Shown: piece by piece, positions 41,899 to 51,131 of the stretch | Numbering within the stretch: position 1 is the stretch's first letter | How the letters are laid out: each line of letters starts with the position of its first letter | Source: Aquisalinus flavus | GTDB lineage: Bacteria; Pseudomonadota; Alphaproteobacteria; Caulobacterales; Parvularculaceae | Reading direction: 5' to 3' | Assembly (NCBI RefSeq): GCF_022559625.1 | Contig: NZ_CP042288.1 | Span: forward strand, 2,366,155-2,430,154 | Length of the DNA: 64,000 nt | Translations under genes and position numbers: made by a program | Notes under the pieces: model-generated | The model's database searches: none | What the model was told of the DNA's origin: nothing | Seen by the model: only the letters and a program-made list of their open reading frames with translations

Positions 41899-44427
41899 TT
41901 ATTTCGTTTCAATCCGCAAATGCTCGATGACGATATTGTCGTCGAGGCGCCAGAGCTTGATCGTATGGGCGCCGGCACTGAGGTCATCGAACTCTGCCGT
42001 CAGGGTGAATCCGTTGTCGCGCACGGCCGCATCCCAATCCACCTGCTCCTGGCGTTCCGGCCCGCAGCAATGGGGAATGAGATCGAGGTTCAGCACCTCA
42101 ACCGGACCATCATCGAGCGAGATGCCAAGGCGAACGCCTTCCTCGCCAATGGTATCGAGTGTCGGGGAGAGCCGGACGCCGACCACGATATCGCCGGCAC
42201 TCTCTAGATCGATATCGTATTCCAGACGCATGCCATCCTCGACAGTGGTCGCGGGCTGACCCTGCGGCGTGGCGATCATCGCTCCGCTGCCGAACTGGCC
42301 AAGATTGGCGATCGCGCTCCATTCCAGATCGCCGCCCGGTACCGCCCGGTCAAAGTCGGTGGCGTCGATCAGCATGTCCGCCCGCTCGACCGTGCCGCTG
42401 AAGCGAACGGAGGCTGGCGTATCGCCAGCCACCCGGATCACCTCCGGCATCATGTCCTGATCCGGCCCGCGCCAGTCCTCAAACCCGATATTGGCCTGGG
42501 CCATCATATGGTTCCACTTGCCGTCCTCGAGCAGGTGATAGGCCTCGGCGAGAGCGGCATCGCGCGCAAACGCCGCTTCTGCCTGATCGGCGAAATAATT
42601 CGCGCGCGGATCGTCCGCTGCGGCCAGAGCCCGGTTCCACGCGACCGCATGGTACAGCTCATAGATATTGGCCATGGACAGGATCGGGTATTCGACCAGC
42701 TGGTACCAGGCACTGAGCTGGTCTTCATCGAGGACCTCTTTCACTGCTTCCATGTCGGCGACCAGCGCTTGCCACTGATCGAGATACATGCCGAGTTCGC
42801 CACGGGTCAGGCTGTTGCCCTGTATCGTGCCGATCGGCCAGGTGCCGGCGTCGATCAGTTCCGGCTTGCGTCGCGCCGCATAGCGGCTGTAGCGGGTCAC
42901 CAGCGCACCAATCGCCTCCGCATGCGCCGGCCCGAATGTTTCCGCTGCCCATTCCGCCGGGAAGGACGCGACGGCATCGGGGGTCATCTCTTCCGGGTCC
43001 CAAGCATGGGTGAGGAAGAAGTCGAGCGGAAATTCCATCGGCTTGATGTCACCGACATTGACGATCCAGACATCCTCGACGCCGCGGCGCCAGGCAAGAT
43101 CCATCTGCTGCCAGGTCTTTTCGATCTGGTTCGTGTTCGTCCATTTATAGCTGCGCGGCGCGCCGACATAATCAAAATGATAATAGACGCCGAAACCGCC
43201 TGTGCGGTCGAGGTCCTTCGTCGGCAGGCGGCGGTTCTGGCCCCAATTGTCGTCGGCAAAAAGCAGCGTCACGTCGTCGGGCACGGACATGCCCTGATCG
43301 TAGTAATCCTGCACTTCCTTGTAGAGGGCCCAGACCTGCGGCGTTTCGGATGCAGGCTCGCCGGTGACGTCGGCGATGATCTCGCGCTGGTCGGCAACGA
43401 CCTGTTCGAGCAGATCGATCGCCGTGTCTTCGGACATCGCCTCATCGCCATCGCCGCGCATGCCGATGGTGACGACCTTGTCGAAATCCTTCGCCCGCTC
43501 CATCCCCTCGCGCCAGAACTCCTGCAGGCCCTCCGGGTTGGTGCTGTAGTTCCACGCGCCCTCGCCATGGCGTTCCCACTCGACATGGGCGCGCATCAGC
43601 GGCTCGTGATGCGACATGCCGACAACGATACCCATGTCATCGGCCATCTGGCCACTGCGCGGATCGTCACCATACAGAGATTTCCCCCACATGGCGGGCC
43701 AGATGTAATTGCCCTTCAGGCGCAGCAACAGTTCGAAGACATGCTCGTACATATCGGCATTGACACCGCCGAACTTCTCCCGCGCCCAGCTGCCAAGCGC
43801 CGGATCCTCATCATTGATGAACAGCCCGCGATATTTCACCACGGGACGGTCATCGCGGGTGCCGGCTGTGATGGACACGTCGTCGCGCTGCACCACCGGC
43901 ACATCGGCGAAATAATGCCACGGCGAGACGCCGATGTCTTCGGCCAGATCATAGGTGCCGAACACGGCGCCGCGGCGGTCGGACCCGGCGATCACCAGTG
44001 CCGCCGGCACGTCCGGCCAAGGATTATCGACAACGGTGATGGAGAATGCCTCCCACTCGCCCTCGATGGCGGACAGGTCGATCAGCCCGGCGCGGGCGAG
44101 ATCGTCGATCATTCCGGCATGGCCGGCAACGCCGACGATCACGACAGGGCCCTCGACCCCGGCCTTCCCGGTCGCGAGGACCGCATCCTGACCGCTGACC
44201 CGTTCCAGGTCCCGTGCAAGATCGGCGGCGACACGACGCACTGCCGGGTCGGCGTCGCCATCGACCAGCACGGCGGCGGGCATTCCCGAGAGAATCAGTT
44301 CCATGGCACCGCCCTGGCCGGTGAAGCAGACCGATGCCGGTGCGGCGCATTCCGATGACTGGGCCCAGGACAGAACCGGCGTTACGAGGGTCAGGACGCC
44401 GGCAAGGGCTGGCAGCAACGGTTTCAT
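41899..44427 (-). CDS. Secreted GH115 family hydrolase, probable xylan alpha-glucuronidase
   Basis: An 842-residue exported enzyme. The ATG at 44427 gives the signal peptide KPLLPALAGVLTLVTPVLSWA; an upstream frame to 44610 is not credible. The family stretches are KYRGLFINDEDPALGSWARE and NADMYEHVFELLLRLKGNYI, then WPAMWGKSL. A C-terminal beta-rich domain begins at about residue 680. GH115 enzymes remove 4-O-methyl-glucuronic acid from xylan side chains, and the length fits. It lies between cydC and tRNA-Arg, transcribed on its own. Confidence 0.88.
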   Translation of the reverse strand: MKPLLPALAGVLTLVTPVLSWAQSSECAAPASVCFTGQGGAMELILSGMPAAVLVDGDADPAVRRVAADLARDLERVSGQDAVLATGKAGVEGPVVIVGVAGHAGMIDDLARAGLIDLSAIEGEWEAFSITVVDNPWPDVPAALVIAGSDRRGAVFGTYDLAEDIGVSPWHYFADVPVVQRDDVSITAGTRDDRPVVKYRGLFINDEDPALGSWAREKFGGVNADMYEHVFELLLRLKGNYIWPAMWGKSLYGDDPRSGQMADDMGIVVGMSHHEPLMRAHVEWERHGEGAWNYSTNPEGLQEFWREGMERAKDFDKVVTIGMRGDGDEAMSEDTAIDLLEQVVADQREIIADVTGEPASETPQVWALYKEVQDYYDQGMSVPDDVTLLFADDNWGQNRRLPTKDLDRTGGFGVYYHFDYVGAPRSYKWTNTNQIEKTWQQMDLAWRRGVEDVWIVNVGDIKPMEFPLDFFLTHAWDPEEMTPDAVASFPAEWAAETFGPAHAEAIGALVTRYSRYAARRKPELIDAGTWPIGTIQGNSLTRGELGMYLDQWQALVADMEAVKEVLDEDQLSAWYQLVEYPILSMANIYELYHAVAWNRALAAADDPRANYFADQAEAAFARDAALAEAYHLLEDGKWNHMMAQANIGFEDWRGPDQDMMPEVIRVAGDTPASVRFSGTVERADMLIDATDFDRAVPGGDLEWSAIANLGQFGSGAMIATPQGQPATTVEDGMRLEYDIDLESAGDIVVGVRLSPTLDTIGEEGVRLGISLDDGPVEVLNLDLIPHCCGPERQEQVDWDAAVRDNGFTLTAEFDDLSAGAHTIKLWRLDDNIVIEHLRIETK

Positions 44428-44753
44428 GGCATTTCCTCTTATGGTCGCACGGTAGAGCTTGGTTGCTCCATAATAGGGCAATGGGGGTATTTCTCCAGTG
44501 TCTTGATGGCGCAGCATTCCTGCCGGATGATACCTGCCTCGGCACTTCATTTCACATTTGGTAAACTGAGGGGCGGACACAGAGGGGCGGACACCGAGGG
44601 ACGGTGACATGGGCCGCTGCCTGGCGTAACAGACCGCGACGAACCCGCGATCCTTCGACGAGGCAGTAAGAACCGCTACACGCAGCCCGATAGTTGAAAG
44701 GCTTCCCCTACACAGGGATAGTATCGGGGAGGACTTTTGCGTTGAAAACGAAG
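44428..44753. other. Gene-free region between GH115 and tRNA-Arg
   Basis: This 326-base stretch should hold the GH115 promoter. I see no plausible protein gene or RNA. The only structure is a short direct repeat at 44568-44604 and a weak CCCC...GGGG dyad near 44705-44730. Confidence 0.5.
44568..44604. repeat. Short tandem direct repeat
   Basis: GAGGGGCGGACAC occurs twice at a 14-base period (44568-44580 and 44582-44594), with a degenerate third unit GAGGGACGG. It is probably a small slippage duplication upstream of the GH115 gene. Confidence 0.7.
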
Positions 44754-44830
<77 letters not shown>

Positions 44831-45012
44831 GGTTGGTCCTGTTCGGAACGGACCATGGCTAGGCTATAGGGGAAACTCGCGGGGCGGGCAACATGCGTTT
44901 GCGCACAGCCGCCCTGCAAAAGGGCATCCATGAAGGCGGGGCCCTGACGGGACCGCCCCTTCGCTCTTATCCGGGTGCGGGTCCCAGTGCTGGCCCAAGC
45001 GCCGGCTGATGC

Positions 45013-45783
45013 CTATTCGTCGCCAGCGGCCGGTTTGTTGACCGTGATGTTGACGATCTTGCCCGGCGACTGCCGGTCTGCCTCGACGAGGACGCGGACG
45101 AATTCGGCCGTGCTTTCCAGGCTCGCCTGATGGCTGTCAGCGCTGATGCCGGCGAGCTGCGCCGCGCCTTCATCGGCGAATACCTGCTGCATGTTCAGGG
45201 CATTGGCCGACAGGTCGCCAAGATAGGATTTCTGGCTGACGGTCTGGGTCGCCGTGATCAGGCTCTCCTGCAGCATCTCCGCCTGGACGAGGAAGACGCT
45301 GAGCGAGGTAACGAAATTGCCGCGCGGCATGCCGTAATCGGCAATCTCGTAGCGGTTGATGAAGGCGGACCCGCCCTCTTCGACGCCGGCGCTGGTGAAC
45401 GGGTAGCGGTAGTTGAACGAGGTCACCGTGCGCTGGTCGATATCGCCGCCGAAGACAGCGGTCATCGACACGCCGACACAGCCGGCGGCAACGCCGCTCT
45501 TGCAGGCGGTCGGCATCAGCACGAAGGACATGCCGCTCGGCGCCTCGGCGATGATCACCTTCTGGCCCTGCGGGGCGGTGCGGCCCTGCCATTTCAGGCC
45601 AAGCTCCTGCAGGATGGGGACGATGTTCTCGACATCATAATCATACATCAGCTTGCCGGCATCGGTAATGATCTCGGTCGCGTCCGGCTTGGCCGACAGG
45701 CTGTTGCCCTGCGCCGCCGCGGCGCCGATACCAGCGCCAGCCACCAGCGCGGCAATCGCAATCCCTGCACTCAGTCTCTTCAT
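45013..45783 (-). CDS. Exported YbjN-domain-like protein
   Basis: A 256-residue protein from the ATG at 45783, which gives the signal peptide AGIAIAALVAGAGIGAAAAQ; the frame continues upstream to 45870 without support. The mature N-terminal half resembles the YbjN fold: a start around DYDVENIVPILQELGLKWQG, a mid strand with CVGVSMTAVFGG, and NRYEIADYGMPRGNFVTSLS. The C-terminal 80 residues are helical. Two cysteines (ACKS and GCVG) lie 8 residues apart. The function is unknown; the domain call is by pattern only. Confidence 0.6.
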   Translation of the reverse strand: MKRLSAGIAIAALVAGAGIGAAAAQGNSLSAKPDATEIITDAGKLMYDYDVENIVPILQELGLKWQGRTAPQGQKVIIAEAPSGMSFVLMPTACKSGVAAGCVGVSMTAVFGGDIDQRTVTSFNYRYPFTSAGVEEGGSAFINRYEIADYGMPRGNFVTSLSVFLVQAEMLQESLITATQTVSQKSYLGDLSANALNMQQVFADEGAAQLAGISADSHQASLESTAEFVRVLVEADRQSPGKIVNITVNKPAAGDE

Positions 45784-46051
45784 GATCAAACCCCTTCCCA
45801 CAGATATCTCGGCCATGCTTTCCGGCCTCCCCGACGACCGGAAAACCTCGGCAACCCCATTGCCCGTCAAGGCTACTGTAAAAAGCCTAGCCGGTAAATG
45901 CGGCTCTGGCGAGTCCGCAATAGCCGGCGCCCTCAGCCCGCAGGACAGGCCAGATTTTCACTGACAGGTAACCAAATCCGTGCTTAGACGCGACTCTCCG
46001 GTGCCTGCCCTGTGGCTGGCGTCCCTACCTCAAACGCGAAGCACCTTGACC

Positions 46052-47677
46052 ATGACCGACAACGACAAGCCCCGCGGGGGCAAACCCTCCCCATCTTCCG
46101 GCCGTTCTGGCGGCCCTTCTTCTGGCCGTTCTGGCGGCAAGCCCGATGACCGCGCCTTCGAGGGCAAACGCCGCGAAGCGCGCCCGGACTCGCGGTCGGA
46201 CTCGCGGTCGGACGACCGTAAGGGCCCACCGCGCAAGGGTCCGCCGAAAGGCCCCTTCAAAGGACCAAGACCGCCGCGCCGCGAGGAGCGCCGTCCTGAC
46301 GAGTCAGCCGAGGAAGGCGCCCGCCGCCTCGCCAAGGCCGCTGAAGAAAAATATGATTTCCTCGAGAGCAAGATGCCGGGCCTGGCGGCCCGCCGCGCCG
46401 CGCTCGACATTCTCGCGATCATGCGCCGCGGCCGCTCGCTCGACGAAGCGCTGGCGCAGGGGCGCTCCTTTACCGTGTTGCAGGGCCCCGACCGCGCCTT
46501 TGCCCGCAATATGGTGTCGACCTGCTGGCGCCGGCGCGGGTCCATCGATGCGATCATCGGGGCTTATCTCGACCGGCCGCTGCCGGGCAAAAGCATCGAG
46601 GTGATGGATATTCTGCGTCTGGCCGCGACACAGCTCGTCCTGCTCGACACGCCGGCCCATGCCGCCGTTGCCACCGCAACGGAACTCGCCGGGCAGAAGC
46701 AGGAAACGCGTGGCTATGCCAAGCTGGTCAACGCGATCTGCCGGCGCATCGCCGAGAAGGGCAAGGACCAGCTGATCGCCCTGCCGCTGCGCACCGACAC
46801 GCCGGGCTGGCTGTGGCGCTCGCTTGAACGGGCCTATGGCCCGGCGCTGGTAACCGCGATCGCCGAGGCGCACCGGACCGAGGCGCCGCTGGATCTGAGT
46901 CTGAAACCGGGGGCCGACATATCCGCCCTGACGGTGCTGGACGGCACGATCTCCCATTTGCCGGGGCATGTCCGTCTGTCCGCCGCCCATGATGTCACCG
47001 CTCTGCCGGGCTTTGAGGCCGGCGACTGGTGGGTACAGGATATCGCAGCCAGCCTGCCTGCCCGCCTGCTCGGCGACGTCACCGGCCAGCGCGTGCTCGA
47101 CCTGTGCGCAGCGCCGGGGGGCAAGACGCTGCAGCTCGCCGCCGCCGGGGCCAGGGTCACGGCGCTCGACATTTCCGGTAATCGCCTCAGGCGCCTGCAG
47201 GAGAACCTTGCGCGCACGGGCCTGCCCGCCGAAACGATCAAGGCCGACATGCTGGTCTGGGAGCCGGCAGAGGATTCCGGCGGCGCCTTCGATGCCATAT
47301 TGCTCGATGCGCCCTGCACCGCGACCGGCACGGTCAGGCGCAACCCGGATGTCGCCTGGGCCAAGTCGGAACAGGATGTGAAGGACCTGACCGCTCTCCA
47401 GACGTTGATGATCGACCGGGCGCTGGGCTTCCTCAAGCCCGGCGGGCTTCTGGTCTATTGCGTCTGTTCGCTGCTGGTCCAGGAAGGCGAGGACCAGGTC
47501 AAGGCGGCGCTGTCGCGTCATGGCGGGCTGGCGATCGACCCGATTGCGGAGGTCGCCCTGCCGGGGCTTGAGAAGGCGATACGCAAGGATGGTACGATCC
47601 GCACACTGCCTTCGATGCTGGCGACGACCGGCGGCATGGACGGGTTTTACGCCGCCGCCCTGCGCAAGCCGGCGTGA
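46052..47677 (+). CDS. rsmB: RsmB-type 16S rRNA (cytosine-C5) methyltransferase
   Basis: A 541-residue protein from the ATG at 46052; the frame is open from 45980. Residues 1-75 are a basic low-complexity tail with Ser/Gly/Arg and DSRSDSRSDD repeats. A NusB-like RNA-binding domain follows at about 95-230. The SAM-dependent methyltransferase domain has VLDLCAAPGGKTLQLAAAG and ILLDAPCTATGTVRRNPDVA (catalytic Cys in the DAPC motif). The second cysteine lies in YCVCSLLVQEGE. It methylates C967 in the family; the tail is unusual. Confidence 0.88.
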   Translation: MTDNDKPRGGKPSPSSGRSGGPSSGRSGGKPDDRAFEGKRREARPDSRSDSRSDDRKGPPRKGPPKGPFKGPRPPRREERRPDESAEEGARRLAKAAEEKYDFLESKMPGLAARRAALDILAIMRRGRSLDEALAQGRSFTVLQGPDRAFARNMVSTCWRRRGSIDAIIGAYLDRPLPGKSIEVMDILRLAATQLVLLDTPAHAAVATATELAGQKQETRGYAKLVNAICRRIAEKGKDQLIALPLRTDTPGWLWRSLERAYGPALVTAIAEAHRTEAPLDLSLKPGADISALTVLDGTISHLPGHVRLSAAHDVTALPGFEAGDWWVQDIAASLPARLLGDVTGQRVLDLCAAPGGKTLQLAAAGARVTALDISGNRLRRLQENLARTGLPAETIKADMLVWEPAEDSGGAFDAILLDAPCTATGTVRRNPDVAWAKSEQDVKDLTALQTLMIDRALGFLKPGGLLVYCVCSLLVQEGEDQVKAALSRHGGLAIDPIAEVALPGLEKAIRKDGTIRTLPSMLATTGGMDGFYAAALRKPA

Positions 47678-47699
47678 CATTAAGCAAGAATTAACCTTC

Positions 47700-47813
47700 A
47701 ATCCCGGCAAATACCTGAAACCGATAGGTTTTTCCGATCAGTGTCGGTACCGGTTTGTCTTGAAAAGCGGACGGGGATTGACGATATTAGTCAGGAAACT
47801 CTTGGAGAGGTAC
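47700..47813 (+). ncRNA. Possible ybhL leader RNA upstream of the BI-1 family gene
   Basis: The ybhL motif is a short conserved RNA element known upstream of ybhL (BI-1 family) genes in Alphaproteobacteria. Here the leader has GATTGAC-GATATTA-GTCAGG, a small stem-loop near 47776-47796, followed by AAACTCTTGGAGAGG just before the ATG. A plausible promoter is TTGAAA (47760-47765), a 17-base spacer and GATATT (47783-47788), which would put most of this outside the transcript. I cannot align to the Rfam model by eye, so this is a suggestion. Confidence 0.3.
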
Positions 47814-48536
47814 ATGAACGATTTAAACCAGTATTCCAGCACCACGCGCACCGGCGAAGGTCTTGCCGTTGATGAGGGCCTGCGCAGCTACATGCTCGGC
47901 GTCTACAACTATATGGGCCTCGGTCTCGCGGCCACGGCCGTTATCGCCATGCTGTTCATCAGCAATCCGGCGCTCAGCGCTGCCGTCGGCGGTCTCAGCT
48001 TCATCCCGTTCATCGCCCTGATCGGGGTCAGCTGGTTCGGCAGCAAGATGATCTTCAGCACCGGCTCACGCGCCGTCGCCCACGGCATCTACTGGCTGTA
48101 TGTCGGCCTCTGGGCCGTGCTGATCGGCCCGATGGTCGCTGCCTATGTCGGCCTTGGCATGGCGCAAATCGTCTATCAGGCCTTCTTCATCACCGCCGCC
48201 ATGTTCGGTGCGACCAGCCTCTACGGCTACACCACCAAGCGTGACATGTCCGGCATGGGCGGGATCCTGACCATGATCGGTATCGGTCTGCTGCTCGCAA
48301 TCGTCGTCAACTTCTTCTTTGCCTCGACGCTTATGAGCCTGCTGATCTCCTTTGCCGTCGTCATCTTCATGGCGGTCGTCACGGCCTTCGAGACCCAGAT
48401 GATCAAGAATCTGTATCGTGAAGGGGCCGGCGAAGCCAATGCCCGCGCCTCGATCTTCGGTGCCTTCGCCCTTTACGGGGCTTTCGTGACCATCTTCATC
48501 CATATCCTGAATATTCTCGGGATCATGCGCGAATAG
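47814..48536 (+). CDS. Bax inhibitor-1/YccA family membrane protein
   Basis: A 240-residue integral membrane protein from the ATG at 47814, which has a GGAGAGG ribosome site 4 bases upstream. Seven hydrophobic segments are visible. Family stretches include VYNYMGLGLAATAVIAMLF, YQAFFITAAMFGATSLYGYT and the conserved C-terminal DTQ-like FETQMIKNLY with ASIFGAFALYGAFVTIFIHI. It is probably the ybhL-type homologue (calcium-leak or membrane-stress proteins in the wider family). A strong terminator follows. Confidence 0.93.
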   Translation: MNDLNQYSSTTRTGEGLAVDEGLRSYMLGVYNYMGLGLAATAVIAMLFISNPALSAAVGGLSFIPFIALIGVSWFGSKMIFSTGSRAVAHGIYWLYVGLWAVLIGPMVAAYVGLGMAQIVYQAFFITAAMFGATSLYGYTTKRDMSGMGGILTMIGIGLLLAIVVNFFFASTLMSLLISFAVVIFMAVVTAFETQMIKNLYREGAGEANARASIFGAFALYGAFVTIFIHILNILGIMRE

Positions 48537-48562
48537 CGACAAGCGATTGATATTCCTTCAGA

Positions 48563-48589
48563 AAAAGCCTCCTTCGGGAGGCTTTTTTA
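48563..48589 (+). terminator. Rho-independent terminator of the BI-1 family gene
   Basis: AAAAAGCCTCC-TTCG-GGAGGCTTTTT, an 11-base perfect stem with a UUCG tetraloop and T tract, 27 bases past the stop. Confidence 0.95.
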
Positions 48590-48710
48590 TTGCCGCCGCC
48601 ATACGGGCGCGAAGATTTCCCTTGTGGATCAGCGCGCATAGCGGAAAAGTGAGCCCAGACACGGGCTTGCGAGTTTCCGTGGGCCGGGCAGGGCATCTAG
48701 TATTCAGTGT

Positions 48711-49958
48711 ATGATCTTTTTCGAACCGTCTTTCCCCGCGATGACAGGCGGCGATGCAAATGCGTTGCCTGCCTATGAGCACTATTGCGCCCAGCTCCTC
48801 GGCTATGGCCCCCGGCTGCGCGATCTCTTCGCGGCGGCCGATGCCGCACCCGACTGCATCCTGCTCAATGCCAATGCTGCCTGTCTGCACCTGGCCTTCG
48901 AAGGGCGCGAAGGATGGGAGCATGCAGCGCCCTATCTCGTCAAAGCCGGCAAGGCGCTTGGCATTGCAACCGAGCATGAGCGCCAGTTCTGCGATGCTGT
49001 CGCCGCCTGGTCGCGGCGCGACTTCAATGGTGCCCTCTTCCGGTTCGAGGCTCTGGCACGTGACTGGCCAGCCGACCTTGTCGCGATCAAGTGGGGCCAG
49101 TACCACGCCTTCAATCTTGGCGATCAGGCCGCCCTGTTACGCCTTGGCCAGATCGCGACGGAGCATCATGCCGGCAAGCCTTATGTTCATGGCCTGCTAG
49201 CCTTTGCGCTTGAGCAGTCCCACGATCTGCGCGGGGCTGAGCGCGAAGCCCGCCTCGCCGTTGAGGTCGCGATCGACGATGCCTGGGCACACCATGCTCT
49301 GGCCCATGTGATGGAGACGGAGGGCCGGGCGCAGGAGGGCGTCAAGTGGATGGCCCATTGCGCCCATATCTGGGACGCCAAGGGGACCTTCATTCGTGAA
49401 CATAATTGGTGGCACACGGCACTTTTTCATCTGGCCCTCGGCAATGAGGCAGCGGTGTTCGAGATTTTCGACGGCCATCTGTGGGGCGAATGGCCGGAGT
49501 TTCCGCAGGAGCAGATCGGCGCGGCATCGATGCTGTGGCGGCTGGAATTGCAGGGCTTTGATGCCGGCGACCGCTGGCAGCCGGTGGCCGACCAGGCCCG
49601 TACCCGTAAGGACGATCATCTCTTCCCCTTTCATGACCTTCACTATCTGTTCGCCCTGGCGCGCTGTGGCAGAGATGGGGAGACCGAGGATTTCATTCAC
49701 TCGCTGGAAAATCGGGCGGGGGAATGTTGTGAGAACACGAGCACCGCCTGGCAGCAAGCTGCCGTGCCGGCTGCGCGCGGTATCGTCGCTTATGCTCGTG
49801 GCGACACGGACAATGCCGTCAATCACCTGACGGCGGCAATGCCCTATCTGGAAAAAATCGGTGGCAGCCATGCCCAGCGCGCCATTTTCGGGCAGACCCT
49901 GGACGCTGCCCGCAGGCTGACCATGGCCTTCGAGGGCAGCAGCAACAGCGCGGGCTGA
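48711..49958 (+). CDS. TTC38-like tetratricopeptide repeat protein
   Basis: A 415-residue soluble helical protein resembling the bacterial TTC38 family. The characteristic parts are AWAHHALAHVMETEGRAQEG, the HNWWHTALFHLALG stretch and HDLHYLFALARCGRD in the C-terminal third. Repeats of helix pairs run through most of the chain. The role is unknown in bacteria. It is on its own strand between the BI-1 gene and the DUF3775 gene, with only 3 bases before the latter's end (convergent). Confidence 0.82.
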   Translation: MIFFEPSFPAMTGGDANALPAYEHYCAQLLGYGPRLRDLFAAADAAPDCILLNANAACLHLAFEGREGWEHAAPYLVKAGKALGIATEHERQFCDAVAAWSRRDFNGALFRFEALARDWPADLVAIKWGQYHAFNLGDQAALLRLGQIATEHHAGKPYVHGLLAFALEQSHDLRGAEREARLAVEVAIDDAWAHHALAHVMETEGRAQEGVKWMAHCAHIWDAKGTFIREHNWWHTALFHLALGNEAAVFEIFDGHLWGEWPEFPQEQIGAASMLWRLELQGFDAGDRWQPVADQARTRKDDHLFPFHDLHYLFALARCGRDGETEDFIHSLENRAGECCENTSTAWQQAAVPAARGIVAYARGDTDNAVNHLTAAMPYLEKIGGSHAQRAIFGQTLDAARRLTMAFEGSSNSAG

Positions 49959-49961
49959 AGA

Positions 49962-50387
49962 TCAGGGTTGTTTGGACTGCGCCGGCGTGTGCAGACGGAC
50001 CACATTGCTCTGGTCAGCCTGCTCGATCCGGCTCAGCGCTGAGGCGAGATATTCCGACGACATCGGCATCTCGAGAAGGTCGTCGAGACTCAGGCCCTCT
50101 TCCCGCTTGATGCGTTCGCGGGCGGCGTCCAACTCGCTCTCCTCCTCCATCCCGATAAGGACCAGTGCGGAGATATCCTCTTTCTGCGAATCGTTGAGCG
50201 AGGTGTAGACGCCTTCGAGGTCCGCACGATCGACCCGCGTACTGTGCATTTCGAGATTGTCGTGAACATCGTCAGTGTCGTTCGATCCATCATTCTGCGA
50301 GGTCGTCGCTTCTACAGCGTGCCATTTCCGCAGGTAAACAATGATTTGCTCGACAATATCGGGACTGATTTCGAGAGTAGCAGACAT
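49962..50387 (-). CDS. DUF3775 family protein
   Basis: A 141-residue protein from the ATG at 50387. The frame extends to 50456, with a Cys/Arg-rich start that looks non-coding. The pattern LEISPDIVEQIIVYLRKW, then SLNDSQKEDISALVLIGM and the acidic ARERIKREEGLSLDDLL, then SSEYLASALS near the end, matches DUF3775 as I know it from Alphaproteobacteria. No function is known to me. It is 117 bases downstream of the DUF2794 gene on the same strand. Confidence 0.72.
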   Translation of the reverse strand: MSATLEISPDIVEQIIVYLRKWHAVEATTSQNDGSNDTDDVHDNLEMHSTRVDRADLEGVYTSLNDSQKEDISALVLIGMEEESELDAARERIKREEGLSLDDLLEMPMSSEYLASALSRIEQADQSNVVRLHTPAQSKQP

Positions 50388-50504
50388 TCGCTCAACATTT
50401 CTTTCGACGTAACGATGCAGACGGCAAACACGGCAAGTCTGTGGAAGTTCGGTCACATTGGCGTCATGATGAAGCCGGCCTATGCCGGGGGGCGGGCACC
50501 GGGC

Positions 50505-50849
50505 TTAATTGGCCAGTTTCAGCTTCTGGCGGTCGAAGTAGCGCAGCACCTGCTCCAGATCGTGCCCCCGCTTCAATACCTGCCCGGTCATTGAAATGAC
50601 CGAATATGCACCCTGCTTCTTCGCCAGTTTCGGGGTTTTCTCGATGCGATAGAGCGGTGCTTCCGACGTACGCCGGAAGATCGAGAAAACGGCGGCATCG
50701 CGGAGGCTGTCGATGGCATAATCGCGCCAGTCGCCCGACGCGACGAAGAACCCGTAGACATTGAGGATCTTGCTAAGCTCGCCGCGATTGAAGGCAACCA
50801 CGGCCGGTTGCCGGTGAGACTGCTGCTGCGCTGGTTCAAAGGGCGTCAT
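50505..50849 (-). CDS. DUF2794 family protein
   Basis: A 114-residue protein from the ATG at 50849. It has the strongly conserved block VAFNRGELSKILNVYGFFVA, GDWRDYAIDSLRDAAVFSIF, RRTSEAPLYRIEKTPKL and RGHDLEQVLRYFDRQKLKL, which identifies DUF2794, a family confined to Alphaproteobacteria. The function is unknown. The 246-base region upstream to the divergent AEC gene has no other gene that I can support. Confidence 0.88.
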   Translation of the reverse strand: MTPFEPAQQQSHRQPAVVAFNRGELSKILNVYGFFVASGDWRDYAIDSLRDAAVFSIFRRTSEAPLYRIEKTPKLAKKQGAYSVISMTGQVLKRGHDLEQVLRYFDRQKLKLAN

Positions 50850-51131
50850 TGTGAAAAACGTATGACAGCTTTGGCCCTCTGACAAGTCTCGTTACTCTTG
50901 TAGCGGATCAAACCGGCTCGCGGCCGAAAGCGCGAAATCGCCGCAATTTGCCCATCCCGATGCCCGAATGCTCCGCGATAACCGGTCCTCCAGGCGGGAG
51001 TGTGCGTCGCCGGAATACGCCCCCCAGCCCCTCCGCTGACGTATCGCGTCTCCCGTCTGGACCATTCCCTTTCCGCATCGTCGCTACAATTCTGGCTGTG
51101 ACGCTGCGCAAGCTGTGCTAGCCCTCGGCTT

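Noticed and set aside
42508-44358. Long plus-strand open frame opposite the GH115 gene
   Set aside because: Antisense shadow; the GH115 reading has a signal peptide and clear family blocks.
44835-44854. GGTCC...GGACC dyad next to tRNA-Arg as an integration site
   Set aside because: No integrase, no second copy of the tRNA end and no mobile genes nearby; it is probably part of the tRNA promoter region or chance.
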